A stretch of 64,000 nt of DNA from Dinoroseobacter sp. (GCA_017643385.1 JAEPNN010000005.1:124001-188000), one strand, 5' to 3'. Positions 43,801 through 57,361 are shown, numbered from the stretch's first letter. Numbers and translations are program-made. Notes: generated by a model from the letters alone, not told the origin.

Positions 43801-44709
43801 ATGGTCACCGTGGCAGCCCTATATCACTTCACACGCTTTGAAGATCCCGAAGCCCTGATCACCCCGCTGAAGGAACTTGCAGCGTCAAACGGGGTGCGCG
43901 GCATCCTTTTGATCGCCAAAGAAGGGATCAACGGTACCATCGCCGGATCACGCGCGGGTATTGACGCCATGATCGCGCATATCAAAACTCTCCCAGGATG
44001 CGCGGATTTCGTCTGGAAAGAAAGCAGCGCCAGCGAAATGCCCTTTCCGCGTTTGAAGGTCCGGTTGAAGCAAGAAATCGTGACCATGGGCCAGCCGGAG
44101 GTCGACCCGGTTTGCGCTGTTGGACAATATGTCGATCCCGCAGATTGGAACGAACTGATCAGTGCACCGGACGTGGCCGTTATCGATACGCGAAATGATT
44201 ACGAAGTGGCCATTGGGACCTTCAAGGGTGCGATTGATCCCGAAACTGTCAGCTTCCGCCAGTTCCCCGAGTGGTGGGAGCAGAACGCCGAGCGCTTTCA
44301 CAACATGCGCATTGCAATGTTCTGTACAGGCGGAATTCGGTGCGAAAAATCAACAAACTACCTGATGCAACAAGGCGTGAACCAAGTATATCACCTGAAG
44401 GGCGGGATCCTGAAATACCTCGAGGACGTACCAGCGGAAGAGAGCCTTTGGGAAGGGGCCTGTTTTGTTTTTGATGAACGCGTCTCCGTCGGACATGGCC
44501 TTGTTGAAGGCGACCATAGCCTGTGTCGCGCCTGCAGGCGCCCGCTTGAACCAGCCGATCTGAAACGCCCCGAATACGAAGACGGGGTGAGCTGCCACCA
44601 TTGCTTGTCTGAACGGTCTGAAGAAGATCGTGAGCGCTTCCGCGAACGCCAGAAGCAGATCGCGCTTTCGAAAGCGCGTGGCGAAATTCACATGTCGAGC
44701 CGCGTCTGA
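43801..44709 (+). CDS. trhO: oxygen-dependent tRNA uridine(34) hydroxylase
   Basis: TrhO (YceA, UPF0176) hydroxylates U34 of tRNA to 5-hydroxyuridine, using O2, as a step to cmo5U/mcmo5U. The 302-residue protein has an N-terminal ferredoxin-like domain ([36 protein letters not shown]) and a rhodanese domain with Cys175 in [12 protein letters not shown]; the C terminus has a zinc-type cluster [10 protein letters not shown] and CHHC. The start at 43801 ([10 protein letters not shown]) is typical; twelve open codons precede it. The stop TGA is directly followed by the ATG of mnmH, so the two U34-modifying enzymes are cotranslated. Confidence 0.95.
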   Translation: MVTVAALYHFTRFEDPEALITPLKELAASNGVRGILLIAKEGINGTIAGSRAGIDAMIAHIKTLPGCADFVWKESSASEMPFPRLKVRLKQEIVTMGQPEVDPVCAVGQYVDPADWNELISAPDVAVIDTRNDYEVAIGTFKGAIDPETVSFRQFPEWWEQNAERFHNMRIAMFCTGGIRCEKSTNYLMQQGVNQVYHLKGGILKYLEDVPAEESLWEGACFVFDERVSVGHGLVEGDHSLCRACRRPLEPADLKRPEYEDGVSCHHCLSERSEEDRERFRERQKQIALSKARGEIHMSSRV

Positions 44710-45750
44710 ATGCCCATCAAGCTCACGCGGTTGGCCGATCTGAACGCCTTGCCGTTTGATCAGATCATCGACGCCCGATCCCCAGCTGAATTTGTGCTCG
44801 ATCATATCCCCGGTGCGATCAATCTTCCCTCGCTGGACAATGAAGAACGCGCCGTTGTGGGAACCATTTATGTACGCGAAAGCCGATTTCGTGCGCGAAA
44901 GGTCGGGGCCGCCATGGTTGCGCGCAACATTGCGGCGCATCTTGAAGGTCCGCTGGCAGATCGCGATGGTGCTTGGCAACCGCTGGTGTATTGCTGGCGC
45001 GGCGGGCAGAGATCAGGCGCATTCGCCAATTATCTGAGCCAGGTCGGATGGCGTGCCGAAACCTTGGACGGCGGATACAAAAGCTATCGCAAACTGGTTG
45101 CCAAACTTTGCCATGATGAACCCTTTCCAAGCAAAGTCGTGCTGCTGGATGGTCATACTGGGACAGCCAAAACCGAGCTTTTGCAGCTTTTGAAAGCGCG
45201 CGGTGTGCAGGTGCTGGATCTGGAAGGCGCGGCCAATCACCGAGGATCCGCCTTTGGCGCCCGTAAAGGCGGCCAGCCGAGCCAGAAGCAATTTGAGGGC
45301 GTGCTTGCAAAGACAATCGATGCGCTCGATCCGCAGCGTCCAGTCATATTGGAAGCCGAAAGCAGCAAGGTCGGCAGTTGCATTGTACCGCCAAGCGTTT
45401 GGCAGGCCATGAAGGGTGCGCCACGCATTCGCATCACCGCACCCGTCGAAGAGCGCGCAGCCTATTTGACAGAAGCTTATGCTGATTTGTGGGAGAACCC
45501 TGACGGCTTGAAAGACGGAATACAGGCGTTGCAAGACCTTCACAGCGCCGAGGTGATTACCAGTTGGCGTTCCTTGACTGCGACGGGTCAGTTCAGGGCG
45601 TTCACTGAAGACCTGATGGTCCGCCACTATGACCCGCGATACGGCAAGGCAAAACAGAGCGTCGCGCTTGAACTGCACAGCGACAGTCTGAAACCCAAAG
45701 GGTTGGAGCTGCTGGCCGCGCGCATTGAAAGTGCAATTAATTCACTTTGA
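44710..45750 (+). CDS. mnmH: tRNA 2-selenouridine synthase
   Basis: MnmH (SelU/YbbB) geranylates and then selenates 2-thiouridine at tRNA position 34 using selenophosphate. The 346 residues show the rhodanese domain with Cys95 (VYCWRGGQRSGA) and the P-loop domain GHTGTAKTELL near residue 151; the canonical G before K in the loop is Ala here. Downstream motif LDLEGAANHRGSAFG is typical. It starts right after trhO. The selenophosphate source is selD, encoded convergently with a 14-bp overlap at the 3' ends. Length is slightly shorter than E. coli (364). Confidence 0.94.
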   Translation: MPIKLTRLADLNALPFDQIIDARSPAEFVLDHIPGAINLPSLDNEERAVVGTIYVRESRFRARKVGAAMVARNIAAHLEGPLADRDGAWQPLVYCWRGGQRSGAFANYLSQVGWRAETLDGGYKSYRKLVAKLCHDEPFPSKVVLLDGHTGTAKTELLQLLKARGVQVLDLEGAANHRGSAFGARKGGQPSQKQFEGVLAKTIDALDPQRPVILEAESSKVGSCIVPPSVWQAMKGAPRIRITAPVEERAAYLTEAYADLWENPDGLKDGIQALQDLHSAEVITSWRSLTATGQFRAFTEDLMVRHYDPRYGKAKQSVALELHSDSLKPKGLELLAARIESAINSL

Positions 45751-47884
45751 TGCCCTGCGCGTCAGTGATGCTGCCGATCAGCACTGCGGCAGGATAAATT
45801 TCGGTCAACTCATCAAGTTTGGATGTTGGTAAGGCTGCGAGCAGCCCACCACAGGTTTGCGGATCAAAGAGAAGCTCTGCTTTGGGGTTCTCTGTGCTGA
45901 TGTCGCCAAACGGCGCCCGGTTGGCTGGGTAAAGACTGGATCTAATCCCCGCCTTCACAGCGCCCAAAGCGCCCCTGTAGATCGGGATGGCATCGAGGGA
46001 TATGTCTGCCCCTGTCCCGGACGCTTCACACATCCGTTTGAGATGCCCCATCAAACTAAATCCTGTAACGTCCGTCATCGCCTTGGCCAAAGGCGCCAGC
46101 GCATTTGCGGCATCCATTTGCGGTTGTGCCATGGCCTCCAGAAGCGCAGCAATATCTCGACCATCTGCGTGCCGTTGCATCTCGGCTGCTAGCATCACGC
46201 CTGTGCCCAAAGGGCGCGTCAGAACGAGCCCATCGCCAGGCTCTGCCCCAGCCAGAGTAATGGGATTTGCTGTGGTACCAGTGACCGTGAAACCAAGCGT
46301 CAACTCGCTTCCCTGCGTCGTATGACCACCGACAAGGTCAGCGCCGATGAGGGATAGGATCTCTGCCACGCCCGAGGTAATCTCGCGCAAAGTCTCCCGC
46401 TGCATGCGCGGCGACATCTGTGGCAAGATTACGCTCGACAGGACGGCCTGCGGTTTTGCACCCATCGCCCAAACATCACCTAGCGCATGCACAAGCGCGA
46501 TCCGTGCCATCATCCACGGATCATCCGTCACAGCGCGCAAATGGTCCGTGCTGATAACCTGAACGCCACTTTCTGTTTTCAGAAGCGCGGCATCGTCGCC
46601 CGCCACTGACAGAACATCATCACGCCTTGGGTGCGGCAGAACCGCAAGCGCTGCATCGAGATCATCTGAGCCGACTTTTGCCCCGCACCCGCCGCATAAC
46701 GGTGCCGCAGAAAGCGCTTCTATGCTTGCATGTATCGTCCCGGGTGGAACCAGAGGCTGACCCATATTTGGGAGGTTGTCGAATTTTGCCATAAAATCGC
46801 GGTCGATCTTGTCTTTGAGCTTCCACAATGCCGAGCCCGCAATTCGAAAACCGGATTTGTCGGCAATAGCTTTCTTGCCGCCGAGCGAGATCAGTTTCAG
46901 ATAATCTTTTTGAGGTTTATAAGGCTTGCTGGGCCTATTGGTCAGCGCAGCACGCAGGTTTTCTGCAAGCACCGGGGCCTGACGAACGGCAAAAACACCT
47001 GCTTTTGGTCTGGGGTCGTCCATCATATGTGCGCAATCGCCGGCTGCGAATATGTCAGGATCAGAACTACGCAAACTTGCATCAACACGGACAAACCCAT
47101 TCTCGAGCTCCAGCCCGGTGTCACCCAGCCATGACTGCGCCTTGGCCCCTGCAGCGCCAATGACCAGTTCGGCGGGAATGGTGGTACCATCTCCAAGCAC
47201 AACGTGATCCTCGGCAATCTCTGTGATTTGACAGCTGGGTCGAACCTCCACGGCATTTTTGCCCAGCGCATCCAGCAAGAGTTTTCTTGTTTTTGGGGAT
47301 AGCTCCTGAACTGGGCTCCCACGATCAACGACCGTCACATGTGCTCGCCCATGCAACCGGTGGGCGCAGGCCATTGCCAGTTCAAGCCCCGCAACACCGC
47401 CACCTAAAATGACGACAGGACTGGGATTTTCGCGGGCAACATGCGCCTCCCACCGTTCCGCCATTGGACCAAGGGGTTTTGCAGGAACCGCAAAAGTTTC
47501 GAACCCCTCAATTTCGGGGAGATCTGAGGTGATGCCTATATCGATGGAGGCAAGATCATAACTGACCGCCGGGCGTGCACCCAACACGATGCGTTTTTCG
47601 GACCGGTCAATACCGACGGCTTGATCAAGAATCAGACGCGCCCCCGCAGCACGGGTAAGCCGTACCAAATCTATGTCGAGCGTTTGGCGCGCGTAGTGAC
47701 CTGCAACGTGCCCTGGCAACATTCCAGAATAAGGTGCAGTGGGACCAGGGTTGATTAGTGTCAGCCGCGCCCCGGGAATGGGTTTCATCGCGAAGGACCG
47801 CAAGACCAGCGCATGAGTATGCCCACCACCAATCAACACAATATCTCGGGTTAAGGGCACGGTTTGGCCGTTTTGGCTTTGCAT
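45737..47884 (-). CDS. selD: selenide, water dikinase fused to FAD-dependent oxidoreductase
   Basis: SelD makes selenophosphate from selenide and ATP. This 715-residue version has an N-terminal ~370-residue pyridine nucleotide-disulfide/FAD oxidoreductase (IVLIGGGHTHALVLRS, VVILGGGVAGLELAMA, AAGDCAHM) followed by the SelD domain (about 385-715). The catalytic site is GGCGAKVG with Cys400 and Lys403, so Cys rather than selenocysteine. The fusion is known in other bacteria and may supply reduced selenium to the synthase. It is convergent with mnmH, the only selenium user visible in the window; selA/selB are not present, so use for selenoproteins cannot be judged. Confidence 0.94.
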   Translation of the reverse strand: MQSQNGQTVPLTRDIVLIGGGHTHALVLRSFAMKPIPGARLTLINPGPTAPYSGMLPGHVAGHYARQTLDIDLVRLTRAAGARLILDQAVGIDRSEKRIVLGARPAVSYDLASIDIGITSDLPEIEGFETFAVPAKPLGPMAERWEAHVARENPSPVVILGGGVAGLELAMACAHRLHGRAHVTVVDRGSPVQELSPKTRKLLLDALGKNAVEVRPSCQITEIAEDHVVLGDGTTIPAELVIGAAGAKAQSWLGDTGLELENGFVRVDASLRSSDPDIFAAGDCAHMMDDPRPKAGVFAVRQAPVLAENLRAALTNRPSKPYKPQKDYLKLISLGGKKAIADKSGFRIAGSALWKLKDKIDRDFMAKFDNLPNMGQPLVPPGTIHASIEALSAAPLCGGCGAKVGSDDLDAALAVLPHPRRDDVLSVAGDDAALLKTESGVQVISTDHLRAVTDDPWMMARIALVHALGDVWAMGAKPQAVLSSVILPQMSPRMQRETLREITSGVAEILSLIGADLVGGHTTQGSELTLGFTVTGTTANPITLAGAEPGDGLVLTRPLGTGVMLAAEMQRHADGRDIAALLEAMAQPQMDAANALAPLAKAMTDVTGFSLMGHLKRMCEASGTGADISLDAIPIYRGALGAVKAGIRSSLYPANRAPFGDISTENPKAELLFDPQTCGGLLAALPTSKLDELTEIYPAAVLIGSITDAQGIKVN

Positions 47885-47981
47885 CTACGCGGGCTCCGCT
47901 AAATGGGATTGCAGAAAGCCTAGACACCACAGCGATGATTTACGAGGACTTGTGGCGTCGCAACCCCGGAGGCGCGCCCAT

Positions 47982-49460
47982 ATGTCAGCAGCCCGTTGGA
48001 TTGTTCTGATCCTAGCAATTGCATTGGTGGGGACCGGACTTGGGCAGTTGCAGGGCGCACGTGGCGTTGTCGAAATCACGCGAACCGAAACAGGCTCAAC
48101 GCCGGTATCGATCTATCGCCAACCGGGGATGGGGGCTGCTCCCGCCGTTGTCATCGCCCATGGTTTTGCCGGATCACGCCAATTGATGCAGTCCTATGCG
48201 CTAACGCTTGCGCAGGCAGGCTACGTTGCGGTCAGCTTTGACTTCCTTGGGCACGGCCGAAATCCGGACCCGATGACGGGTGATCTGGAAGCGGGCACTG
48301 GCGCCACGCAACTTCTGATGAACCAGACGGCCGAAGTGATCAATTTTGCCCTCGGCTTGGATGATGTTGATGGACGGGTCGCCTTGCTTGGACACTCGAT
48401 GGCGACTGACATCATAGTGCGACAGGCCGCACGAGATCGACGGGTCGCTTCCGTTGTTGCCATTTCTATGTTCTCGCAAGCGGTGACCGACGTCACGCCC
48501 AGATCCTTGTTGATGATCACGGGAGAGTGGGAAGCCACATTGCGCGAAGAGGCGCTGCGCGTTCTGCGTCTTGTAGATCCAGCAGCCCTTGAAGGGCAGA
48601 TTGTTCAGACACCGGAAGTGATCCGAAGCGCGGTGGTCGCACCTCAGGTCGAACATGTTGGGGTTCTTTATTCGCAGACCGGCGTAAGGGCGGCGCGCGA
48701 CTGGCTAAACCTTCAGTTTGAGCGAAACTTCGTGAGTCCGGTGGCTACGACGGGCTTGGGCGTTGTTCTGACACTGATCGGCCTATTGGTGCTTATGTGG
48801 CCGGTGGCAGGGATGGTACGGCCCGGGTCCCCGCCAATGGCGATCGACCGAAGTGAATTCTGGATCGCAGCAATGGTGCCTGCAATGGCGACGCCGATCC
48901 TGTTATCGACCTTTGAACTAAGGTTCTTACCCGTTCTGGTCGCCGACTATTTGGGTCTCCACCTCGCGCTTTATGGCGCACTTACACTGCTGATCCTACG
49001 CGGTTTTGGCTACAGACTGGGGCGAACCAACGGACCCGTCCTGCTCTGGATCATCGGGTTCGGTATCGTTATCTTCGGCGTCTTTCTGGATCAGCATGTG
49101 ACATCCTTCCTTCCCGCGGGCCCACGTCCATTGATCATCGCAGCACTTGCCATAGGTGCGATTCCCTACGCGCTTGGAGAGGCGCGCTTGTTGGAAGCAG
49201 GCCATGGTGGATGGGGTCGGGCGCTGATCGCGCGCAGCGCATTTCTTGCATCCCTCGGACTTGCGATATCGCTGGATTACGAGGGACTATTCTTCCTGAT
49301 AATCATTTTACCGGTCATCGTTGCGTTCTTCATCGTTTTCGGACTGATCGGCGGGTGGTTTGGGCGGCGAACCGGATCTGTGATGGCGGTTGGAATTGGC
49401 ACGGGGTTCGTACTGGCTTGGGCACTGGGTGTGACCTTCCCGCTTTTTATAGACAGCTAA
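47982..49460 (+). CDS. alpha/beta hydrolase fused to a multi-pass membrane domain
   Basis: A 492-residue protein. A TM anchor (RWIVLILAIALVGTGLGQL) leads to a periplasm-facing alpha/beta-hydrolase domain (~40-235): oxyanion region VVIAHGFAGSRQLM, SFDFLGHGRNPD, and nucleophile motif GHSMAT (GxSxA rather than the usual GxSxG). The second half has about seven membrane helices (LGVVLTLIGLLVLMWPVAG, IAAMVPAMATPILL, others). The start at 47982 follows GGAGG. Substrate unknown; a lipid or peptidoglycan-linked ester is a guess. It is convergent with the AttH-like gene, 55 bp apart. Confidence 0.75.
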   Translation: MSAARWIVLILAIALVGTGLGQLQGARGVVEITRTETGSTPVSIYRQPGMGAAPAVVIAHGFAGSRQLMQSYALTLAQAGYVAVSFDFLGHGRNPDPMTGDLEAGTGATQLLMNQTAEVINFALGLDDVDGRVALLGHSMATDIIVRQAARDRRVASVVAISMFSQAVTDVTPRSLLMITGEWEATLREEALRVLRLVDPAALEGQIVQTPEVIRSAVVAPQVEHVGVLYSQTGVRAARDWLNLQFERNFVSPVATTGLGVVLTLIGLLVLMWPVAGMVRPGSPPMAIDRSEFWIAAMVPAMATPILLSTFELRFLPVLVADYLGLHLALYGALTLLILRGFGYRLGRTNGPVLLWIIGFGIVIFGVFLDQHVTSFLPAGPRPLIIAALAIGAIPYALGEARLLEAGHGGWGRALIARSAFLASLGLAISLDYEGLFFLIIILPVIVAFFIVFGLIGGWFGRRTGSVMAVGIGTGFVLAWALGVTFPLFIDS

Positions 49461-49515
49461 GCACCCTGAGACCTGTAGATAGCTTGGTCCGCAGGTTAAG
49501 CGTGACACATAGCTT

Positions 49516-50589
49516 CTAGTTTTGGGCGGGTTCGTATCCGGTCATCTCAAGATAACCGCGCCCATCATGGCTTCCTGTAAATCGAATGGGGCCTTCCCAA
49601 TACGGAAACAACGTCGGCATCCACGATTGGTCATTCAGCGCAGTTGTTGTAATGTCGAGACCATAATCGGGCAGGCGTAAACGCCACGAAACCGGGACCT
49701 CCCGACCTTCCACATCAGCAAACCCGAGCGGCGAGACCACAAGCGCCCGGGGCGCAAGTGCGATGGGCGTTCCATCAACAGAAATCCAGGTTCCCGACGT
49801 GAAACTTTCACCTTCGCGATCCCGAAGCTGAAACCCCATCATCTTCTCACCGGTTGCGAAATGCAGTGAAAACCAATCCCACCCCGTCTGATCCGAGCTA
49901 AGCGGCTGACTGGACCACTCACGGTCCAACCAGGCCTGTCCGGTGACCTGAACCGTGCCTGAAGGAAGTTCCAGTGATCCGGAGACCTGATAGAATGGTT
50001 GTGAATAGTAGTAGCTCGACTGTCCATCTTCGGACTTTACGGAATAGCCTTGCTGGCCTTGCGGGACCAATGGACCAGTAGCCTCAAGCGACAACTGATA
50101 GGACCAGTCCCCACCCCGTGCGCGCAGCTCAATTTCATCAAGTGCATCCTCACCAACCGAAGCCGCGCCCATCATCGACCAGTCGTCAATCCAAGCCTCA
50201 AAAGGGACCGCCGTCACACCAGCTTGACCCGAACCATCGCGACCGAAACGTTCGGCGTGGAAATGAGCGTTTGCAGACGTAATCGCAGCGTGCCCCATCC
50301 AGATCTGCGGACTGTCCCAGCTTTCTGTACGCTTCGGCTCAAGCGCAGAGCGAAACAGCGTCCACTGGGCGCCATAATCCTGACCATCATCGCCGGTCAG
50401 GGTCGCCGTAAGATACCACCATTCGATGCGGAATGTTTCATGTTGGCCATGATCTGTCGGAAACTCAAAAACGGTCCCAAGTTCCGGGACATCGAAATTG
50501 TCAGCGGCGGTCGTGCCCAATCCGGCAAAGCCCTGCCCGAATGCAGCAAACGGAAATAGGAGAAGAAACAGGGGAACCTTAACGTTCAT
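49516..50589 (-). CDS. AttH/CrtC-type lipocalin-like exported protein
   Basis: A 357-residue protein with a signal peptide (VPLFLLLFPFAAFGQG) and a double-lipocalin fold of the AttH/CrtC (carotenoid hydratase-like) family: IEWWYLTATLTGDDGQDYGAQW near residue 54 (the EWWY motif) and LDREWSSQPLSSDQTGWDWFSL near residue 220. The last gene of the ABC transporter set, overlapping the permease by 11 bases. AttH homologues in Agrobacterium lie with an ABC exporter; binding or modification of a hydrophobic substrate during export is plausible. No carotenoid genes nearby support a CrtC role. Confidence 0.82.
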   Translation of the reverse strand: MNVKVPLFLLLFPFAAFGQGFAGLGTTAADNFDVPELGTVFEFPTDHGQHETFRIEWWYLTATLTGDDGQDYGAQWTLFRSALEPKRTESWDSPQIWMGHAAITSANAHFHAERFGRDGSGQAGVTAVPFEAWIDDWSMMGAASVGEDALDEIELRARGGDWSYQLSLEATGPLVPQGQQGYSVKSEDGQSSYYYSQPFYQVSGSLELPSGTVQVTGQAWLDREWSSQPLSSDQTGWDWFSLHFATGEKMMGFQLRDREGESFTSGTWISVDGTPIALAPRALVVSPLGFADVEGREVPVSWRLRLPDYGLDITTTALNDQSWMPTLFPYWEGPIRFTGSHDGRGYLEMTGYEPAQN

Positions 50590-52987
50590 TCGCAAACACC
50601 TTTAGCAAATCACCGGGCGGCGTGCGCGCAAGTTTCTGTGCAGGCCAGAGTGCTGCGAGAACGGCGGCAAGCAAAGTCAGGCCTCCGAGCACCAGCCATT
50701 GCGAGGGAAACAGAAACATCGGAAGCCGCCATCCAAAGGCTTCAACATTTACCACTGCAAGCAAAGACCAGGCCAGAACAAGACCAACCGGGATAGCAAC
50801 AACTGTGGTTAACGCCGCGAGCAAGACAGCACGGAGAAGTTCAAACTGGGCCAAGCGGGCGCGCGTTTGGCCCAAGGCCCAAACCGGAGCAAGCTGGGGA
50901 ATGCGCATCGAAGCCAGCGTTAAAAGCGAGGTGAGCATCGCAAAACCTGCCACACCGAGCGTCAGGATGTTGAGCGCGCCCGAAACGGCGAACGTTCTCT
51001 CGAAAACCCCCAGGGAGAATGATTTGATCGAAGCCTGATCAATCATCAGGGTGTCGGGAAGGTCGAATTCCTCTCGGATATCCGCTCGCAGCTGCGAAAC
51101 TTTCTCTGGATCAATGCGAACGGCAAATCCCAAACGCGCGGCATTGGGATAGACACGATCGAACACCGAAAGACCAATGATGGCCTGTGCCTTCGGGTTC
51201 CCATAGTCAGAAAAAACGCCAATGATCTGCAAGTTGGGGCCATCGGGCAGGGTTAAGGTGTCACCAAGAGAAAGATCATCGCGGCGCCAAAGCTGCTCGT
51301 TGATCAGAACGCCTTCACCATTTGCCAGCAGATCCCAGATGTCCGGAACCGCTCGTAGCATCGGCCAGTTGTCACGGTAAGTTGGGTGGTCTGCTACGGC
51401 GAACACTTCACCGGGATGTTGGTTCAAGGCGCCCTCTACGCGCCAGATTGGAAGCACTGCGTCGCTTCTGGGTTCAAGAAAAGCCAAAAGCGCGTCTGCA
51501 TCTGCCTGATCACGTCCGGTCACATAGAATTCCGATGCCAGACGTTGATCCAGCCAGCCTGTGAAGGTCAGCCGAAAGCTAGAAACCATGGTGCCAACCC
51601 CAATGTTGGTCGCAAGCGCCAGCATCAGCGCCATCAACGCGAGACTCAGTCCGGGAAGCTGCTGGTGGGTATCTGCCCAAAACCACTGGGTCAGTGGGCG
51701 CACGGACAGGCGTGAAGCCATGTTAAGGAGAGCTGAAAGTATACCGGGAAGGATCAACGCGGCACCCAGCAGCAAGCTACCAAGCATCACAAAGCCCGCG
51801 ATAAGCCCTGAGAAATATTGAACTGACAGCCCTGCGACCAGAAACAGACCCATCGCTACGCCGAGTTGAATTGTGATCCCCCGGGAGGACGCGCGCAACC
51901 AGGCCCGCGGCTGAGCAGGGGCAAGCAGCGGCATCTTTGAAACCCGCCAAAGCGCCTGCGCCGATGCAAGAGCAGCCCCAGCAAGCGCGATGCCCAACCC
52001 CGACAGCCACCAGGATCTGCGAAATTGCAGGTTGCCTGTCACTTCAGCACCGTAGAGCCCGCGTATCGTAGCGGCGACATCCGGTAACAGGGTCGCGGCG
52101 ATAATGTAGCCCAGCGCAACACCAACGACGGCGGATAATACCGCGAGCACCATGACCTCGGACGCCAGTACGATCACTAGTGATTGCAAAGGAACGCCAA
52201 GGGCCCGCAGCGTCCGAAACATCGCGCGGCGTTGTTCGAAGGCAAGCCCGATGGCGCCGTGCACGATGAAGAGACCCACGGCAAAGGCCAACAATCCAAA
52301 TGCCGTGAGGTTTAAATGAAAGCTGTCGGTGAGGCGCGCGGCATCAGAGGTTTGGTTTGGGCGAACCCGCCTCAGATCGGGCGCAAGTTTCCTAAGGCTC
52401 TCCAGTCCAGCTGGTTGGTCTGGCCATAAGACAAGATGGCTAATTGCGTCACGCTGATCGAGCAGCCTTTGCGCCGTTCCGATATCAACAAGCAAAACGC
52501 CCAAGGGAAGTGCGGCTTGCGCATAAATCTCAAGATCTGTTTCCGACAACTCCAAACCGGCATAGGTTTCAGGGTGCACAAAGCCAACGGTGCCCCCGAT
52601 GAAACCCAGGAGGTCATTGGGGTCGGTCAGGTTGACCGGTTGCATTGCCACTGGCGCAGTAAGAGGATCGTAGCCACGGATACGGATGGTTCGGTCGCCC
52701 AGCCTGTACCGTCCTTCCAGTACAGGAGATACCAACCACCCGGCCCGCCGCAGTTCCGCAAAGCGGCTTTGTGGTAAAGTTTCTGATGAAACCGGTTCCA
52801 GAATCTCAAGCGTCGATTGCCCGAGGCTTTGGGCGGCGCTGTCGTAGCTGGCGCGCGCTTCGGCATTAATCGCCTGTACGCCGGACCAAAGTGCCGTGGC
52901 CAGGGCAAGACCGATCACCAATGTCAGCAGCTGACCCGGTCGCCGCTTCCAGTGCGATAGGGTTGCCTGAGCAGTCGTCAGGATCAT
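50579..52987 (-). CDS. FtsX-like ABC transporter permease
   Basis: An 802-residue permease with FtsX-like architecture: an N-terminal TM, a large extracytoplasmic MacB-type domain, then membrane blocks LTAFGLLAFAVGLFIVHGA (near 230), VMVLAVLSAVVGVALGYIIA (near 280) and LNILTLGVAGFAMLTSLLTL (near 665), ending LGGLTLLAAVLAALWPAQK. This type moves lipids or hydrophobic substrates with an ATPase partner encoded just upstream; the start overlaps the ATPase stop by ATGA. It resembles the Att/Lol-type exporters rather than nutrient importers. Size matches FtsX-repeat permeases. Confidence 0.9.
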   Translation of the reverse strand: MILTTAQATLSHWKRRPGQLLTLVIGLALATALWSGVQAINAEARASYDSAAQSLGQSTLEILEPVSSETLPQSRFAELRRAGWLVSPVLEGRYRLGDRTIRIRGYDPLTAPVAMQPVNLTDPNDLLGFIGGTVGFVHPETYAGLELSETDLEIYAQAALPLGVLLVDIGTAQRLLDQRDAISHLVLWPDQPAGLESLRKLAPDLRRVRPNQTSDAARLTDSFHLNLTAFGLLAFAVGLFIVHGAIGLAFEQRRAMFRTLRALGVPLQSLVIVLASEVMVLAVLSAVVGVALGYIIAATLLPDVAATIRGLYGAEVTGNLQFRRSWWLSGLGIALAGAALASAQALWRVSKMPLLAPAQPRAWLRASSRGITIQLGVAMGLFLVAGLSVQYFSGLIAGFVMLGSLLLGAALILPGILSALLNMASRLSVRPLTQWFWADTHQQLPGLSLALMALMLALATNIGVGTMVSSFRLTFTGWLDQRLASEFYVTGRDQADADALLAFLEPRSDAVLPIWRVEGALNQHPGEVFAVADHPTYRDNWPMLRAVPDIWDLLANGEGVLINEQLWRRDDLSLGDTLTLPDGPNLQIIGVFSDYGNPKAQAIIGLSVFDRVYPNAARLGFAVRIDPEKVSQLRADIREEFDLPDTLMIDQASIKSFSLGVFERTFAVSGALNILTLGVAGFAMLTSLLTLASMRIPQLAPVWALGQTRARLAQFELLRAVLLAALTTVVAIPVGLVLAWSLLAVVNVEAFGWRLPMFLFPSQWLVLGGLTLLAAVLAALWPAQKLARTPPGDLLKVFANER

Positions 52988-53628
52988 GCGATGCGCCCAT
53001 GGGCAAGCATCAGGCGTCGGTCCAGTCTGGCTGCCAGGCGTTGCGAATGGGTAACCATCAACAGCCCTGCCCCAGTGTCTCGGACAAGATCCAGCAACAG
53101 GCTCATGACAGCGTCACCACTGTCTTCATCAAGGTTGCCGGTTGGCTCGTCCGCGAGGATCAGGGCCGGACGCACCGCAAGCGCCCGACCGATCGCGACG
53201 CGTTGTTGTTGACCCCCGGAAAGTTGCTCGGGATAGCGCTGTTCAAGTCCGCTCAGTCCGAGCCTTTCGGTCAACGCGTTTGTCCACGCCCTATCAAACC
53301 TTCCGGCTAAGCGCGCCTGAAACGAAAGGTTCGCCGCGACATTAAGGGATGGGATCAGGTTGAATTGCTGGAAGACCACAGAGACCGTGGTGCGTCGCAG
53401 CGCTGCGCGACCGGCATCGTCCATCTGTCGCAGGTTTTCACCCGCCACGGCCACTTCGCCAGCATCGGCCTGATCAAGCCCACCGATCAAATGAAGAAGA
53501 GTACTTTTTCCAGAACCACTTTCGCCGGTCAGCGCCAAGGATTGGGCTGCATCAAGCTGTAAGTCGACCCCCGCTAAAACGGGTTGGTCGCCATAGGATT
53601 TCTGGACGTTCTTTAGGTCAACGAGCAT
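52984..53628 (-). CDS. ABC transporter ATP-binding protein (LolD/MacB-like)
   Basis: A 214-residue ATPase with Walker A LTGESGSGKSTLLH near residue 35, Q-loop FQQFNLIPSL, ABC signature LSGGQQQRVAIG near residue 135 and Walker B LILADEPTGNLDE near residue 157, the set typical of the MacB/LolD subfamily that pairs with FtsX-like permeases. First gene of the ATPase-permease-AttH operon. It is divergent from gyrB. Substrate unknown. Confidence 0.92.
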   Translation of the reverse strand: MLVDLKNVQKSYGDQPVLAGVDLQLDAAQSLALTGESGSGKSTLLHLIGGLDQADAGEVAVAGENLRQMDDAGRAALRRTTVSVVFQQFNLIPSLNVAANLSFQARLAGRFDRAWTNALTERLGLSGLEQRYPEQLSGGQQQRVAIGRALAVRPALILADEPTGNLDEDSGDAVMSLLLDLVRDTGAGLLMVTHSQRLAARLDRRLMLAHGRIA

Positions 53629-53725
53629 GTGGATAGTTCCGATCTGACCCGCAACTTAGCACCGGATGCGCTACAAGCGAGCGGCAAGCCGTCGCGCTGT
53701 GTCCTGAAAGTGGGACAACCGCTAA

Positions 53726-57321
<3,596 letters not shown>

Positions 57322-57361
57322 GCGCCGCTCCTAAATCTGTACATCTGTTTCCGACTGCGCG

